64,000 nt of DNA from Scolecobasidium constrictum UM 578. Taxonomy: Eukaryota; Ascomycota; Dothideomycetes; Venturiales; Sympoventuriaceae. The position numbers were made by a program, and so were the translations under genes. Shown here piece after piece: positions 32,528 through 44,372 of the stretch; the stretch's first letter is position 1; every line of letters starts with the position of its first letter. The stretch lies in the NCBI GenBank assembly GCA_000611715.1, contig AZYM01000213.1:1-64000 (forward strand), given 5' to 3'. Under the pieces are notes generated by a model, which had not been told where the DNA came from, made no database searches, and saw only the letters and a program-made list of their open reading frames with translations.

Positions 32528-34719
32528 ATGCCAGCTGCGGCCACGAACGGCGCACCAGGGGCCAACACCTCTCTGAAGGTGCCCGGCGGTGCTGCGACGA
32601 ACGGAGAGACGAGCCACGATGTCAACGACAACATCAGACGCTTTGGAGCTCCAAGCAGGCCGATGAGCCCGCCAGCAGAGCACACTCTTTTCCACAACAA
32701 GACACGATGCTTCGTTTAGTGAGTACTCCGTGCTTAGTGGGGCAGTAGCGAGGACACACATTGACAATAGGAACAGTGGTCTGCAGCCAAGAGCAGTTCA
32801 GGGCATGCTGGATTTCGACTTCATCTGCAAGCGCAACAAGCCTTCGGTGGCAGGCATCATCTACACCTTCGGCGGCCAGTTCGTCAGCAAGATGTGCGTA
32901 CTACTTCCACAATATCTGTGGGACATGTGAGACTGATGTAGAGCAGGTACTGGGGCACCAGCGAGACTCTCTTGCCAGTCTACCAATCCGTCGACAAGGC
33001 TATCGCAAAGCACACCGACGTTGACACCGTCGTCAACTTCGCCTCCTCCCGATCAGTCTACCAGTCAACGATGGAGCTGATGGAGTACCCACAAATCCGC
33101 TCGATCGCCATCATCGCTGAGGGTGTGCCAGAGCGCCGTGCACGAGAGATTCTGCACGTTGCGAAGAAGAAGGGAATCACCATCATTGGCCCAGCCACTG
33201 TTGGTGGCATCAAGCCAGGTGCATACAAGATCGGTAATACCGGTGGTATGATGGACAACATTGTGGCTTCCAAGCTGTACCGACCGGGCTCCGTCGCATA
33301 CGTCTCCAAGTCCGGTGGTATGTCGAACGAGCTGAACAACATCATCGCAAACACAACCGATGGTGTGTATGAGGGTGTCGCCATCGGCGGTGACAGATAC
33401 CCAGGCACAACCTTCATCGACCATATGCTGAGATACCAGGCTGATCCCCACTGCAAGATCCTCGTCTTGCTCGGTGAGGTCGGTGGTGTCGAGGAGTACC
33501 GTGTGATCGAGGCTGTCAAGTCAGGCATCATTACCAAGCCAATTGTCGCCTGGGCAATCGGTACCGTTGCAGGCATGCTCAAGACTGAAGTGCAGTTCGG
33601 TCACGCCGGCTCATTCGCTAACTCGCAGCTCGAGACCGCAGCAGCCAAGAACAAGACGATGCGCGACGCCGGCATCTTCGTCCCAGACACCTTTGAGGAG
33701 CTCCCAACACTCCTTGCCCGCGTCTACGCCCAGCAGGTCAAGAGCGGTAACATCAAGCCAGCCAAGGAGCCAGCCGTGCCAAAGATCCCAATGGACTACT
33801 CGTGGGCGCAGGAACTCGGTCTCATCCGTAAGCCAGCTGCCTTCATCTCCACCATTTCCGACGACCGTGGCCAGGAACTCCTGTACGCTGGTATGCCAAT
33901 CTCAGACGTCTTCAAGGAGAACATCGGTATCGGCGGTGTCATGTCGCTTCTGTGGTTCCGTCGCCGTCTTCCAGACTACGCTGCGCGCTTCCTCGAGATG
34001 GTGCTCATGCTTACTGCCGACCACGGTCCCGCCGTGTCTGGTGCCATGAACACGATCATCACCACCCGTGCAGGCAAGGATCTCATCTCGGCCCTTGTCG
34101 CCGGTCTCCTCACCATCGGCTCCCGCTTCGGTGGTGCCCTCGACGGCGCAGCTGACGAGTTCACCCGCGCCTTCGACAAGGGTCTCTCTCCACGCGACTT
34201 CGTCGACACCATGCGCAAGGAGAACAAGCTCATCCCAGGTATCGGCCACAGAATCAAGTCGCGCAATAACCCCGACTTGCGTGTCGAGCTCGTCAAGGAC
34301 TACGTCAAGAAGAACTTCCCATCCACCAAGCTGCTTGATTATGCGCTCGCTGTTGAGACGGTGACAACCAGCAAGAAGGACAATCTGATCCTGAACGTGG
34401 ACGGCTGTATCGCTGTGTGCTTCGTTGATCTGCTGAGAAATTGCGGCGCATTCAACCAGGAGGAGGCGGAGGATTACCTCAAGATGGGTACGCTGAACGG
34501 TCTGTTCGTGCTCGGACGGTCGATCGGTCTTATTGCACATTTCTTGGACCAGAAGAGACTGAGGACTGGTCTGTACCGGTATGTACCCTCTCCTTCGTTC
34601 CTTTTGAGTACAAAGCTAACATCCAACCTAGCCACCCATGGGACGACATCACCTACCTCCTGCCATCCCTCAACGTCGGCGCCCCAGGTGCCGAAGGCCG
34701 TGTCGAGGTCCAGGTCTAA
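32528..34719 (+). CDS. acl1: ATP-citrate lyase, large (citrate synthase-like) subunit
   Basis: Exons 32528-32718, 32777-32893, 32947-34578 and 34632-34719, 675 residues. It matches the C-terminal half of animal ACLY: a CoA-binding/ligase part with IIGPATVGGIKPGAYKIGNT, the phosphohistidine loop FGHAGSFANS (catalytic His, about residue 300), and a citrate synthase-like lyase domain with ADHGPAVSGAMNTI and PGIGHRIKSRNNPD. Forms a hetero-oligomer with the divergent acl2 product and supplies cytosolic acetyl-CoA for lipids, sterols and histone acetylation. All three introns rebuild conserved stretches (CFVYGLQPRAVQGML, VSKMYWGTSETL, GLYRHPWDDI). Codon use is strongly biased to C, as expected for an abundant enzyme. 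Confidence 0.95.
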
Positions 34720-35105
34720 GCACCTGCAACCACTTCACGACTTCGCGAATATTGTCTATGAGTTTACGAGGATGTGATATACAGAAAAGGCGGATGACAG
34801 AGAAAGGAAAGGAAAAGCCATGAGATATTGGCAGGGGAATGGACATGGCAGAGTACCATTAGAAGCATATGCTTGATACGACTTGGACCGGTAAGGAAGA
34901 GAGGTTTCCTCCTGAATGGTTGGTGTTTTTGTGTAGCAATAGTCAATGCAAGTCTTGATAATTTGAACTTTTGTATGAAGTTGCACCCTTCTGGAATTGC
35001 TGTCACTTGGTGTTTCAATTGTTTGTTCATCCGCAATCAGTCCTTTGTTTTGCTGTCTCCTGACTTCTCTTAACAAAATATTTGACGATGTCCATTCTTC
35101 GGGGA
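34720..35105. other. Convergent 3' region
   Basis: 3' flanks of acl1 and the following minus-strand gene; AT-rich, no gene seen. Confidence 0.5.
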
Positions 35106-37732
35106 TCATCGTCTCACGCCCTCTTCCACTGAATATTTGGCAATTGGAACCTCACCATTGCAATACTGCCACAAGCGACTGAAGTTGCGAATTGTCAGGC
35201 GTTGTTGCTCAAGGACTTCGATCATCTCATCATCCGTGTCGGCATCTTTCACGATGACCCCTATATCCTGATCTGAGCAGTCATATTCGGAAATGCTCTT
35301 CTTGTAAGGTATGAGTCTAGCCTGAACGTGCGTGAAAGCGACGTCGCTAACGCGGCCTGTCTCATCCAGCGGAAACAGATAAGAGAGGTAATGCTGGTTC
35401 AACAGACAGCCCTTGCGACCTTGGATCCGGAACGTGAGGCCTTGGTAGCAATTTTCGAACGTTCTGTTCAAAGGACCCAGACGTGCAAATGGGTCGCCTT
35501 GGAGGGCGTAGTGCTCGATGTGGCCGATGGCGCGAGTAGGCCGTGCCGAACTGCGATTACCAGTTGGAAAGTACAAAGGATTCGAGAAGTGATTTGCGGC
35601 ACTGCCGAAGGTGTAGATCTCGACATCTCCAAGACGACCAGCAGCCAGGTTCCCATCGGCTAGTAGCCAGTCCATGACTTGTGACCCAATGATGGCACCC
35701 GACCCGTGCATGATGATGACGACCTTTGTATATCTTGAGTCTTCGAGCTTATCGCGGATGTCCCAGTACGCCATGCGCGCCCGTCTGGTGCTAATTTGCA
35801 GGTGTCGAAGAAACTTCTTTGGTGGTCAGCATTCGGCGGCCACCGGGCCACATGTGGAAAGACATTCATAACTCACAATGCAGGAGATGATGTCAAACAG
35901 AATGCCTGACGTATATAGCTGTTGGCCATGGATTGGACGACGGAAGATATCTGAGAGCAGTCGCAGCTGCTTCCTGTGCCAGTGCCGCCTTCGTATATCG
36001 CATGGTCAGCTCTCTGAACTCACAGATGGACCTAGGACTTACACGGTGAAATCGCCGTTCAGGTACATCCAGAATTCCTCATGGTGTGTAGCCCCAAATT
36101 CGACCCCTTCCGCGATACGTCCCCTGGAAGTCGATCCGTTCAGCAGCGCGAACATCTCTGGGTGCGACACTACAACTGCGAAAATCCACCCAATGGCCAA
36201 CGCAGAAGGCAGCCAAAAAAGGCCAAAGAAGCCAATACTGATTATACCCATCTGCGCGTGCAGGAACATCGCGTGAGCACCCCAAATTGCGATATTCGTG
36301 ACCGTTCGGGCCGTCTCTGACATTCTACATGCAGGCCGTTGAGGGTCAGCAGCATAGAATTCGGAGACAAAGTCGAAGAGACTGGAGAATGATATCGACC
36401 GACGGATCAGGGACAGTAAGTCGTTCATGATAAACCACCACGGACTTTTCCCTGTGATCGGATTTGAGCTTCTGTATCCAAATCCAGTTCGTCTGGTACT
36501 CGCGCTTTGAGTGATGTACGGACGCCGCGGCATGCTGATTATAACGTCGTGAATAAGTCGTCTTGGTAGTAGCGGAGCCGCAAAGTTGATTGTGCGCTTG
36601 CGTATCTGTCTTCGTATAGCTTGCTGCATGACCGGATCGTCGGACCTTCCAACCAAGTCGAGCAAAAGGCTGAATTGCTCGACCTGCTCGGACGCGTCTG
36701 TTCCTGTCAAGGCGATGTCTGTCATTTTCCATTCTATGTATGGTCTTCCAAGCATTCTCGCATCGCGTCCGTCACGAAGTCGGTCCAGGAGCTGCCGCGC
36801 TACAACACGATCTTCTGCGGACGCGTAAGAGTCCAGCAAGCCTCGCCAGTGACATTTCCAGATGAAATTGTTCAGAGCAGAGAGCTTCGCAAGTATCGAT
36901 AAAGGCACTTCTTCGGGTCTCTCGGATTTGTCGTCTGTGTCTTGGTCGTCTTCTGGCCATTCTTGGTGGCCGGATAGAATTCGGTCTAGCAGTCTTCGCT
37001 GAACAGAAGCCGCTGTCTCCGACATATTGTCCATCATGAGCAGCAGTACTCTCTGCGCTTCCCAAATCATGCCATGATCAACCAAACAAGTCACATACTG
37101 CTCCAAGTAAGAGGTCTCGGTGCCCAATTTGCTCAAGGCCGTTTCTTCCGGCTGGTATCGCTGATGAGCAAGGCAGGCGGCAATGCAGAACTCCATTCGC
37201 AGCACCTGATCTTTGTTAGTGGAGGATAACGGGCCGATGTGAACGTCACTGATACCTCTATACTCCCCGCGGATATGATCACATTAGCTCCACCATCAAT
37301 CAAATGTCGCGCATACTGAGCCACATGGGTCCACTGGGTGCTGCCCACAGGTGGCATAGATTCGGGAAATCTGAAAGCGACACAATCTGCCAGTATTTTG
37401 ATGGTCTCTCTCTCATGTTCCGTTCGGTTGAGGGCGAGGGAGGACAGCTCCAAGAACTCCTTCAGTGCGGCAAAATCCCCTTTGAGGTTGAGAAACTCGA
37501 TCCATTCGATGGAGACAATGAATCGATCTCGATGCTTTCCGAGCCTCGTTCGCCAGCATCTTTCTGCCTCCTCAAATTGACCATGTCGAGTCAGACGAAC
37601 AAAATTGTCCAGCTCGCTTGGCAAGTCCTCAAATATAACGCAGCTGATGTCTACTTCTGCGCTTGATTCGGTCAAATAGTACGTTCGATCGCTTGCATCG
37701 TGGGTCTTGACGTCTGTTCGTCTATCCTCCAT
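35106..37732 (-). CDS. Uncharacterised membrane protein with alpha/beta-hydrolase-like C-terminus
   Basis: Exons 37732-37256, 37205-36043, 35988-35877 and 35816-35106, about 820 residues. The N-terminal half (residues 1-400) is helical, repeat-like and unassigned. A paired hydrophobic segment follows around residues 480-520 (MGIISIGFFGLFWLPSALAI then VVVSHPEMFALL), then HHEEFWMYLNG, FRRPIHG, GILFDIISCI, AYWDIRDKL and VVIIMHGSGAIIGSQVMDWL. These blocks recur in fungal hypothetical proteins whose elbow usually reads L-H-S-Q-G-G, as in lipases; here the predicted nucleophile Ser is Gly and the next residue is Ser, so activity is doubtful. The last acceptor is a NAGNAG pair (AAAGAAG), so one Lys may be optional. 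Function unknown. Confidence 0.7.
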
Positions 37733-37933
37733 TTTCGGTACAGAGAGACTCTGCAAGACTTTGAACAGGCTCTCTGTCACTATAGACGGATGCCGAAGCT
37801 CGCCAAGTGGGCGAAGGAGGGGTTTTCAGCAACGCAAGCCACTTCATGGCATGTTCCGATGTCCAATTAACGTTTAGAAGACCACCGCAGACGTGCTAGC
37901 TATTGGAAGCTCCCCTAGAGCACAAGTCAGAGA

Positions 37934-38968
37934 ATGTTTTCCCGTCAGCTCCACCTTGTTTCGTGCTCCGTCTCTCTGTCGAAGTCTCTACGTACTGCAC
38001 GAGCCAGAACCGGGTTATTCAGGACGGCACGCGAGTTAACCGAGCACGAGATGCGACTTTGGTGGACGAGTCACAAGGCACAATACCAAGCCATTGAGCA
38101 GGTCCCGCTCCTGGTGAATGAAGACGTCAGCCTGTGCCATTCGCCAGAGACCGACATCAGGTGCACGTTCTTGGGCGGCAATGAGAACGAGCTCTACAAA
38201 TCTACTAGAGGCGTGATAAACGACGAACCGGTGGCTCTCATCTTCGTCCAGCTGGAGTTTCCACAGTTCTGCCGCAGTGAAGTCGACTTCGCTGATGTGT
38301 TGATTTCCTTCTCGGACAGTGAGGGCGGCGGGTCCACGATAGTGAAAAACGTTATCGGGCCAACCCAACTCTGTGGACAGCAGCTGACTCGGGAGGGGAA
38401 TATTGTGTATAGGGTCATGCCTGAAATTACAGTCATGGACAAGATCTCGCTGTCAGGTATGGGACTCGAGAAGTCACAAGACAATACGGTCAGAGCGCGG
38501 TGGACCTTCAAATGTCAGCGCACGTCGGATACGGCGAACAGATACCGCGGACTGAAGTGCGAGTGGAGGGCCAATCGGCTCCAAAGCGAAGTTTCCCGGA
38601 CTATCCATCTTGGCTTTCTTCTGTCCCATGATGCCGAACGACTGAAAACGGAGGTGATGATATCTGGAAAACTCAATGCCGGCTTCAGATATGGGTCGTT
38701 CAAAGCACGCTCTAATCCAACCACGATGACCCTGGTGCTCGGAAAGCAGTCGCAGGACTTCGGCGTTCGAGCTAGGGGGTTGCGGCAGGAGATGGAGACC
38801 AAGAACGGCGCAGAAGGACCCCGAGGTAAGCTGGAAAGCCTCTTCATTCGATTTTCCGCTGACAGCAATTCGAGAGCTGAGAGACCAGCGCGTCGTAGAA
38901 ACTTGGGTTTGAATGTAAGGACCTTCAGGTGCAGTGTTGATTCAAGGCAGGGTAGCAAAGCGAGTTGA
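37934..38968 (+). CDS. Hypothetical protein
   Basis: Open frame of 344 residues diverging from the previous gene with about 200 bp between starts. I recognise no domain. The N-terminal 25 residues are basic, amphipathic and free of acid (MFSRQLHLVSCSVSLSKSL), which would suit a mitochondrial targeting sequence; the rest is mixed alpha/beta in composition with no membrane segment, and the C-terminus is Arg/Ser-rich. A second Met at residue 40 is an alternative start. Length, position in a divergent pair and even composition favour a real gene, but there is no homology evidence. Confidence 0.5.
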   Translation: MFSRQLHLVSCSVSLSKSLRTARARTGLFRTARELTEHEMRLWWTSHKAQYQAIEQVPLLVNEDVSLCHSPETDIRCTFLGGNENELYKSTRGVINDEPVALIFVQLEFPQFCRSEVDFADVLISFSDSEGGGSTIVKNVIGPTQLCGQQLTREGNIVYRVMPEITVMDKISLSGMGLEKSQDNTVRARWTFKCQRTSDTANRYRGLKCEWRANRLQSEVSRTIHLGFLLSHDAERLKTEVMISGKLNAGFRYGSFKARSNPTTMTLVLGKQSQDFGVRARGLRQEMETKNGAEGPRGKLESLFIRFSADSNSRAERPARRRNLGLNVRTFRCSVDSRQGSKAS

Positions 38969-39101
38969 CGTAACGTAGCCTTCGAGTTTGCTATTGTGAG
39001 TAATGGTACCATACTTCGACCCACCTCGCAGTTAGTTACATCCAATGACTGGGCGAACGCACGCCTTGTTTTGCGAAACGCCTCAAATCGACCTCATGCG
39101 C

Positions 39102-41615
39102 TCAACGCCTGCTTTCCTTGCCACTCTTCTTCGCCTTAATTCCATTCTTCTTGCTCTTCTGGGCAGGCTTTCCAGAGCTCGTGGACCTAGACCTGCGGTT
39201 CTCTGTTTTGACTTTCACAGTCGGCGTCTTACTCTTACTGCTGCTGCGTGGCGGCTCTTGGGCCTCCGAGCTCTCCGTACCGCTCTCTTCGTCCTCCTCA
39301 GACTGATCACTTGCAGACGACGATGAAGCATCCGAGTCGTCATCTTCGTCTTCGCTCTCATCAGTGGCATCATCACCACGGGCTTTGGAAAGTCTCTCCT
39401 TCAGCTTGCCCTTGGCTTCTAGCTCGCGCGCAAGTTTCTTCTCAACCCATTTGCGACTCTTGGTCTCTTGCTCAAGCAGGATCTCAAGACGAGTAATCTC
39501 CCTGTCTTGCGTGCTGAACTTCTTCTTCAGATCACGCTTCTCTTGCTTCTCAGTCTGAAGCAGTTCTTGAGCCTCTTTGAGCTCCTTCTTATGGGCCTTC
39601 ATGACTTTCTTCTGATCGGACGAGCTAGCACCATCGCTCTCCGTCTGCTTGACTGTGGCGGCTTCGGCCTCTGCCAGCTTCTGCTTCAAGTTTCGAATCT
39701 CTTCGATGCTGGCCTGCTTGAGCCTCTGAACATCTGGAGAGTTGCCCTGCTTGAGCTTCTGTATCTCCTGAGAGTTACTCTGCAGCGTGGCCAGATGCTT
39801 CTCAATGAGATGGTCTTTCTTCTGCAGTGCAACCTCATGTTTCTGCATCTGCTTCTTGACGTCTGACAAAGAGTCCTCCAAGTCGGTCGTGTTCGAAGCT
39901 TTCTCAACGAGCTTAGCGTTCAGCTTCTCAATCTCTTCGTCCTTCTGCTTGAGCTGCTCCTTGAATTGGAGGATCATCTCCTTGTTGCCATTCTCTGCCG
40001 TGATGATGGCATGCTCGTTGCTCAGGCTTTCCATTCGCTTCGTGATGCGGTCTGTCTCCCTGACTGCGCGATCCTTTTCCTTCGTGGCACTACAAGCGAC
40101 TTTCTCTGCCTCACTTTTGGTTTGCTCTGCTTGCTCCAACGCCTTCTCGGCCTTCTTACGAGCGGACTCGGCCTTTTTTAGTGCCTTTCCAGTATCGATG
40201 ACGGTTTTCTCGGCGTTAGCAGTAGCTTCCTCTGCTGAAGACTTCGCGAGCTCGGCTTTTTCTTGGAGTGCTTGTGCCTGGTCTTTCGCATCAAGGGCTT
40301 CGTTTCGAAGGCGTCTGGCCTCCTTGTTGGACTCGTACTGTCGTTGAACCTTGGCAGTGAGGCGATCATTTTTCGTTTTCGCATGACCACGCAGAGTCTG
40401 CTCCAAGCGCAGCTGAGTCTTGAGTCTCTTGATGATTTGCGCGGGTGGGAGCCCGTCAAGCGTTGAGACGTCAAAAAAGCGGAGCCCAAGACCCTCTCCA
40501 GTAGGTAGGGCTTCTAACGGTGCATCTGGTGCCACTTCCGAGTCTCCGACGTTGTCGTTGTTGTCAGTCACGTGATCGTCCTCTTCAGCTGCAGGCTCGC
40601 CTTTGATCGGGGCCTCCTGCGCAGTCTCCATGTTATCCACTGCAGCTTCCTCGTCTTGCGTAACGGCAGTCGATACCTCTTCGGCAGTGATGTCAGCACC
40701 CCTCAAGGCGTTCATAAAGCCAGCAGCTCTGTGACTACCTGGCACACTTGGTTCGCCGAAGACTGTGTGCCGTGCTCGTGGCTGTGCATTCATCTGACTG
40801 CCAGCTAAGACTTGTGCACGTGGTTGCTCAATGAGAGGAGTGGATGAGGTAGCATCTTCGTGAGGTTCTGCATTTCTGTAGATCCGATCGGGATGCATGT
40901 GAAATTGATCCTCTTGTGGTTGAACTTCTGATTGGGCTTCAGCTTCAGCTTCGGCGTCAGCTTGTGCCCTGTGACTCCTCCAATTCATGCTCGATCGTGT
41001 TGGCATGCGCCGTCCATGGTCTTCGTCCTGCGACCTCGAGCCACTTGGAACGTGGTCATCCTCATAGCCCCGTGGACCTCGTGGGGCGTTGCGAGGTGCA
41101 TTGCGTGAACCATTTAGTGGTGCGTTCCGTGGTGCACTCCGTGGTGCATTTCATGGTGGAGGTTGTGGACTCCAATGATATATCGATGTACGTGTGCGCT
41201 TGTTGCCTGGACCGTCAGAACTGCCCTCAATTCTGCGTTTGCGCGCCCCAGTGTGATCATCTGGCGGTACATCCGTTCGATGGTTTGGTGACCTTCCGTG
41301 AGGTAAAGGCGGTCCAGCAGTCGTCCTATGGGAACGATAAGGAGAGCTCGAGGGCTGTGACTGGGCCATAATTGTCCGCCTCAAGTCGTCGCTGATAACA
41401 GGTATTTCCCGAGATTGCATCTCCGCTCGCTCCTCTGCCTCAATTTGCTGCCTCACAGCTTCAGCTTGCTCCGCGAAATTGGCCGAATGCGATCTGCTAC
41501 GTCGTTCGTTCGCAACCGGTGCACCTGCGTGAGGGCCACCCGGCTTGCGTCCACCACCGCCCAGAAGACTTCGACCAAGGCCTGGAATAATGCTATCAAA
41601 GCCCGGTGACGACAT
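39102..41615 (-). CDS. Nuclear-type coiled-coil protein interrupted by one in-frame TGA
   Basis: One continuous reading frame from ATG 41615 to stop 39102 (837 codons) broken by a TGA at 41153-41151. The first part (154 residues) starts SSPGFDSIIPGLGRSLL and ends in a Pro-rich tail; after the TGA the same frame runs on through a repeat (NAPRSAPRNAP...NAPRNAPRGPRG) into a 634-residue segment. This contains an acidic region, a coiled coil of about 300 residues (roughly 200 to 560 of the second part) and a Lys/Ser/acidic C-terminus with KKNGIKAKKSGK. The pattern resembles nuclear scaffold proteins; no family recognised. A single C-to-T change (CGA to TGA) would explain the stop. No convincing intron removes it. 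Confidence 0.6.
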
Positions 41616-42711
41616 TGCTGCTTTAGCAAGCGACCAGACGCGACAACGAAGCCAATTGACGTCTAGAGTGACTGCAGTCACGAAGGTGCAAAAATGTGGA
41701 GAAAGCAAGTGGGTCCGAGGGCACGTGCACTTCCGATGCCGCTTCCTTCCTGTTTCGGACGAGACGACCTACACCTCGATATCGAACAAAGACTGCTATC
41801 CGCTACAATGACTCTGGTTTCGTGAATAACCTTGGGCCTGGTGGGCTTCTCTAATATTACTCCACGAGTTTCACACCTCTTGCAGTCCTGTTCCCCCTTT
41901 GCAGTCCATCAAGCGAAACCAGGGAATCTGTCCCGAGAAACCTAATCTTCTGTGTTCTGTGGGCACGGATCCGGAAGATGAAAGTCATGAGCGAACTCGA
42001 GATCTTGAACTCTGTAGGTCAAGCAGGGAATCGATAGCTTGTGGTGCTAACACGATAAAGCTGAAGTTGAACTTGTCGAACGCGGAAGCGACGTTCGGCA
42101 GAGAAAGCTCACAGTACTTTGATATACTCGAGATCATCGAGAACTTCATGGCTAAGATGGGACAAGACGATGAGAAGCCACCAGAGTCGGCGGTTGAGCA
42201 CAATAGTAGTCCGCAGACCTTGAATCTGGCATTCCGACCAAAGCCCAGATGACCGTGAGCGAACACTTCTTCTGTCTCGCCAGCAGAAACAAATCATCTT
42301 CGCGTTGTTGCCATCATCAACATCGCTGTGGGTGCACAGCATTGATGTCCTGGACGTTGTACTTCTTATGAGTGTCATTGAGGGGTGACGTCACATGGAG
42401 CAGACTCTGGGCGGGAATTGTCACCCGTCAAATATATCTACAGTTCCGTATGCACGGATCCGTACGACAAGCTTCGAACGAAATACCTGCCTCGGGCTCT
42501 TCACTTGCTGTTTGGGCCCTCCCAATGAGTGGCCTAGCAGAAACCCACGTGCATGATCGACATTGCATGGCAAGGGACTAATACGGGCTCTACGGATGAT
42601 CACCCTACATGATGTACGATACCACAGTACTGTTATATGCCTTCACAGCATCGTTGGTCCTCCACCAACCTCGTCTGCGAAAAGGTAGCACCTGTTACTT
42701 CATCTACCGAG
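41616..42711. other. Intergenic region with one weak open frame
   Basis: Between two divergent genes. An open frame at 41899-42252 (117 codons) has an even composition but no domain, so it stays a candidate only. The 42450-42600 stretch is the likely promoter of the secreted phosphoesterase. Confidence 0.4.
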
Positions 42712-44225
42712 ATGATTTCTTCCCAGATTTTTCTTGCCTTATGCTCGTTGGCTTACTATCAGCTTGTGTTTGCACGGGATCCAATTACGACAAGGTTAAC
42801 AGGGCATATTGATCCAGAGCAAGTCTTCACCTTTGTCTATGTACCATTCGAAGTGCCTCCTGGCACCACCTCAATCTACGTGATCCAGAACTACACCGAC
42901 AAAGGCGCAGGCAATGCTCTCGATCTAGGAGTCTTTGATGAGCGAGGCTATGAGCTCGCCGGTGCCGTCAATGGTACTACAGGATGGCGAGGCTGGTCTG
43001 GTGGCTTCCGCAGCAATTTCACGATCGGTTCCGGCGGAGCGACGCCTGGCTACAATGCTGGTCCGATTAGTCCTGGGACATGGAACGTAGTGCTCGGACC
43101 GTACACATCGAATCCTGGTGGCATTGACTGGACTCTGGACATCACCTTTGGCTTTGCAGAGGTCACAACCCACTACTCGACAGCGTACTCAGCAACGAAC
43201 ATGGATCAATTCCCGCTAGTATTCGACCAAGCAGAAGACGAGACGTGGCTGCGTGGCGATTTTCATCTGCATTCTGTCCATTCTGATGGCCGCTATACTC
43301 CTGATGAACAGATCAGGAACGCTGTTAGCCAAGATCTCGACTTCATCTTCTTCACAGAACACAACACGGACTCAGGCAATCAGATCTATGGCGCCTACTC
43401 TCCAATAGCTCCGGATCTACTGATCTGCCGTGGCATTGAAGTCACGACTCGACATGGTCATTGGCAAGCTCTCGGGCTGGATCGTGAGCAGAAGGTAGAA
43501 TGGCGCTATCATCCAGGTGATGATCCTGGCTACGAGGCAGCCACCCAGCAAGTGCGTCGAGCAGGTGCGCTGGTGTCCATCAATCATCCATTCCAGACGT
43601 GTTCTCGCTGCGACTGGGCTTTCGACTGGGACCACAATGAAGCCATTGAAGTCTGGAACGGCAAATGGGATGCTACGGATCAGCTTGCAGTCGATCGATG
43701 GCAGCAGGAGCTGGTCGCGAGTAAGAGGATCGCGGCTATTGGAGGCAGCGATGCGCACAGCTCGCCTGACTTGGTCGGACTACCCACGACTGTCGTTCGC
43801 AGTCGAGGCAAAAGCCAGACAGCAATCGTGGAAGCAGTGAAGAGAGGCTATGCATATCTAGTGAGGGAGAAAGAAATGAGCATTGATATGGTCCTGGATG
43901 TGGACGGAAAGATGGTGCAGACTGGACAAGTCGCCAATATTCAAGGCGGAAGGTCAGATACGGTCTGCTTATGATATGTGAGGACTTTGCTGACTCGATC
44001 TTGTCTAGTGCCACTTTGCAATTTCGATTCCAAGGCATGGTAGGGTTCAAAGCCTGTCTGGTCGCTCAGGAAGGGTATGTTTGGAACGGTAGTATCACAA
44101 GCGATTCGATGACTATGCCAGTCAGTGGCAGCAAATTTGTGCGCCTGGAAGTGAGAAATGCGACAGACTCGATGGTGGCTCTCACAAACCCCATCTTCAT
44201 GGAGAACAATGTGGCAGGTTCCTGA
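42712..44225 (+). CDS. Secreted PHP-domain metal-dependent phosphoesterase
   Basis: Exons 42712-43952 and 44009-44225, 485 residues. From the ATG at 42712 the protein begins with a signal peptide (MISSQIFLALCSLAYYQLVF, cleavage after ALA-like FA); an upstream in-frame ATG at 42637 would add 25 polar residues and mask it, so I prefer the internal one. A beta-rich domain (about 20-175) precedes the PHP domain: metal ligands in RGDFHLHSVHSDG (near 182), FFTEHNTD (near 214) and GGSDAHSS (near 343). PHP enzymes hydrolyse phosphate esters with two or three metal ions; a close architecture is known from bacterial CehA/McbA-type hydrolases. Several N-glycosylation sites fit secretion. Substrate unknown. 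Confidence 0.8.
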
Positions 44226-44372
44226 GTTCAGTATCAGAGTCGGTGCCTACTGGGTCAAAAAGCTCAAATATTGAACATGTTTGAACTAATTATTCTCGAG
44301 CAATATTGAGTGGCCATATTTGACGACAAAGACAGAACAATCGATGCTCAAAATTGACGTGGTAACGACAGT

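Noticed and set aside
33902..34540. 212-codon frame antisense to acl1
   Set aside because: Reverse of conserved acl1 codons; no independent signal.
41899..42252. 117-codon open frame
   Set aside because: No homology or regulatory context; kept only as a weak candidate in the intergenic note.
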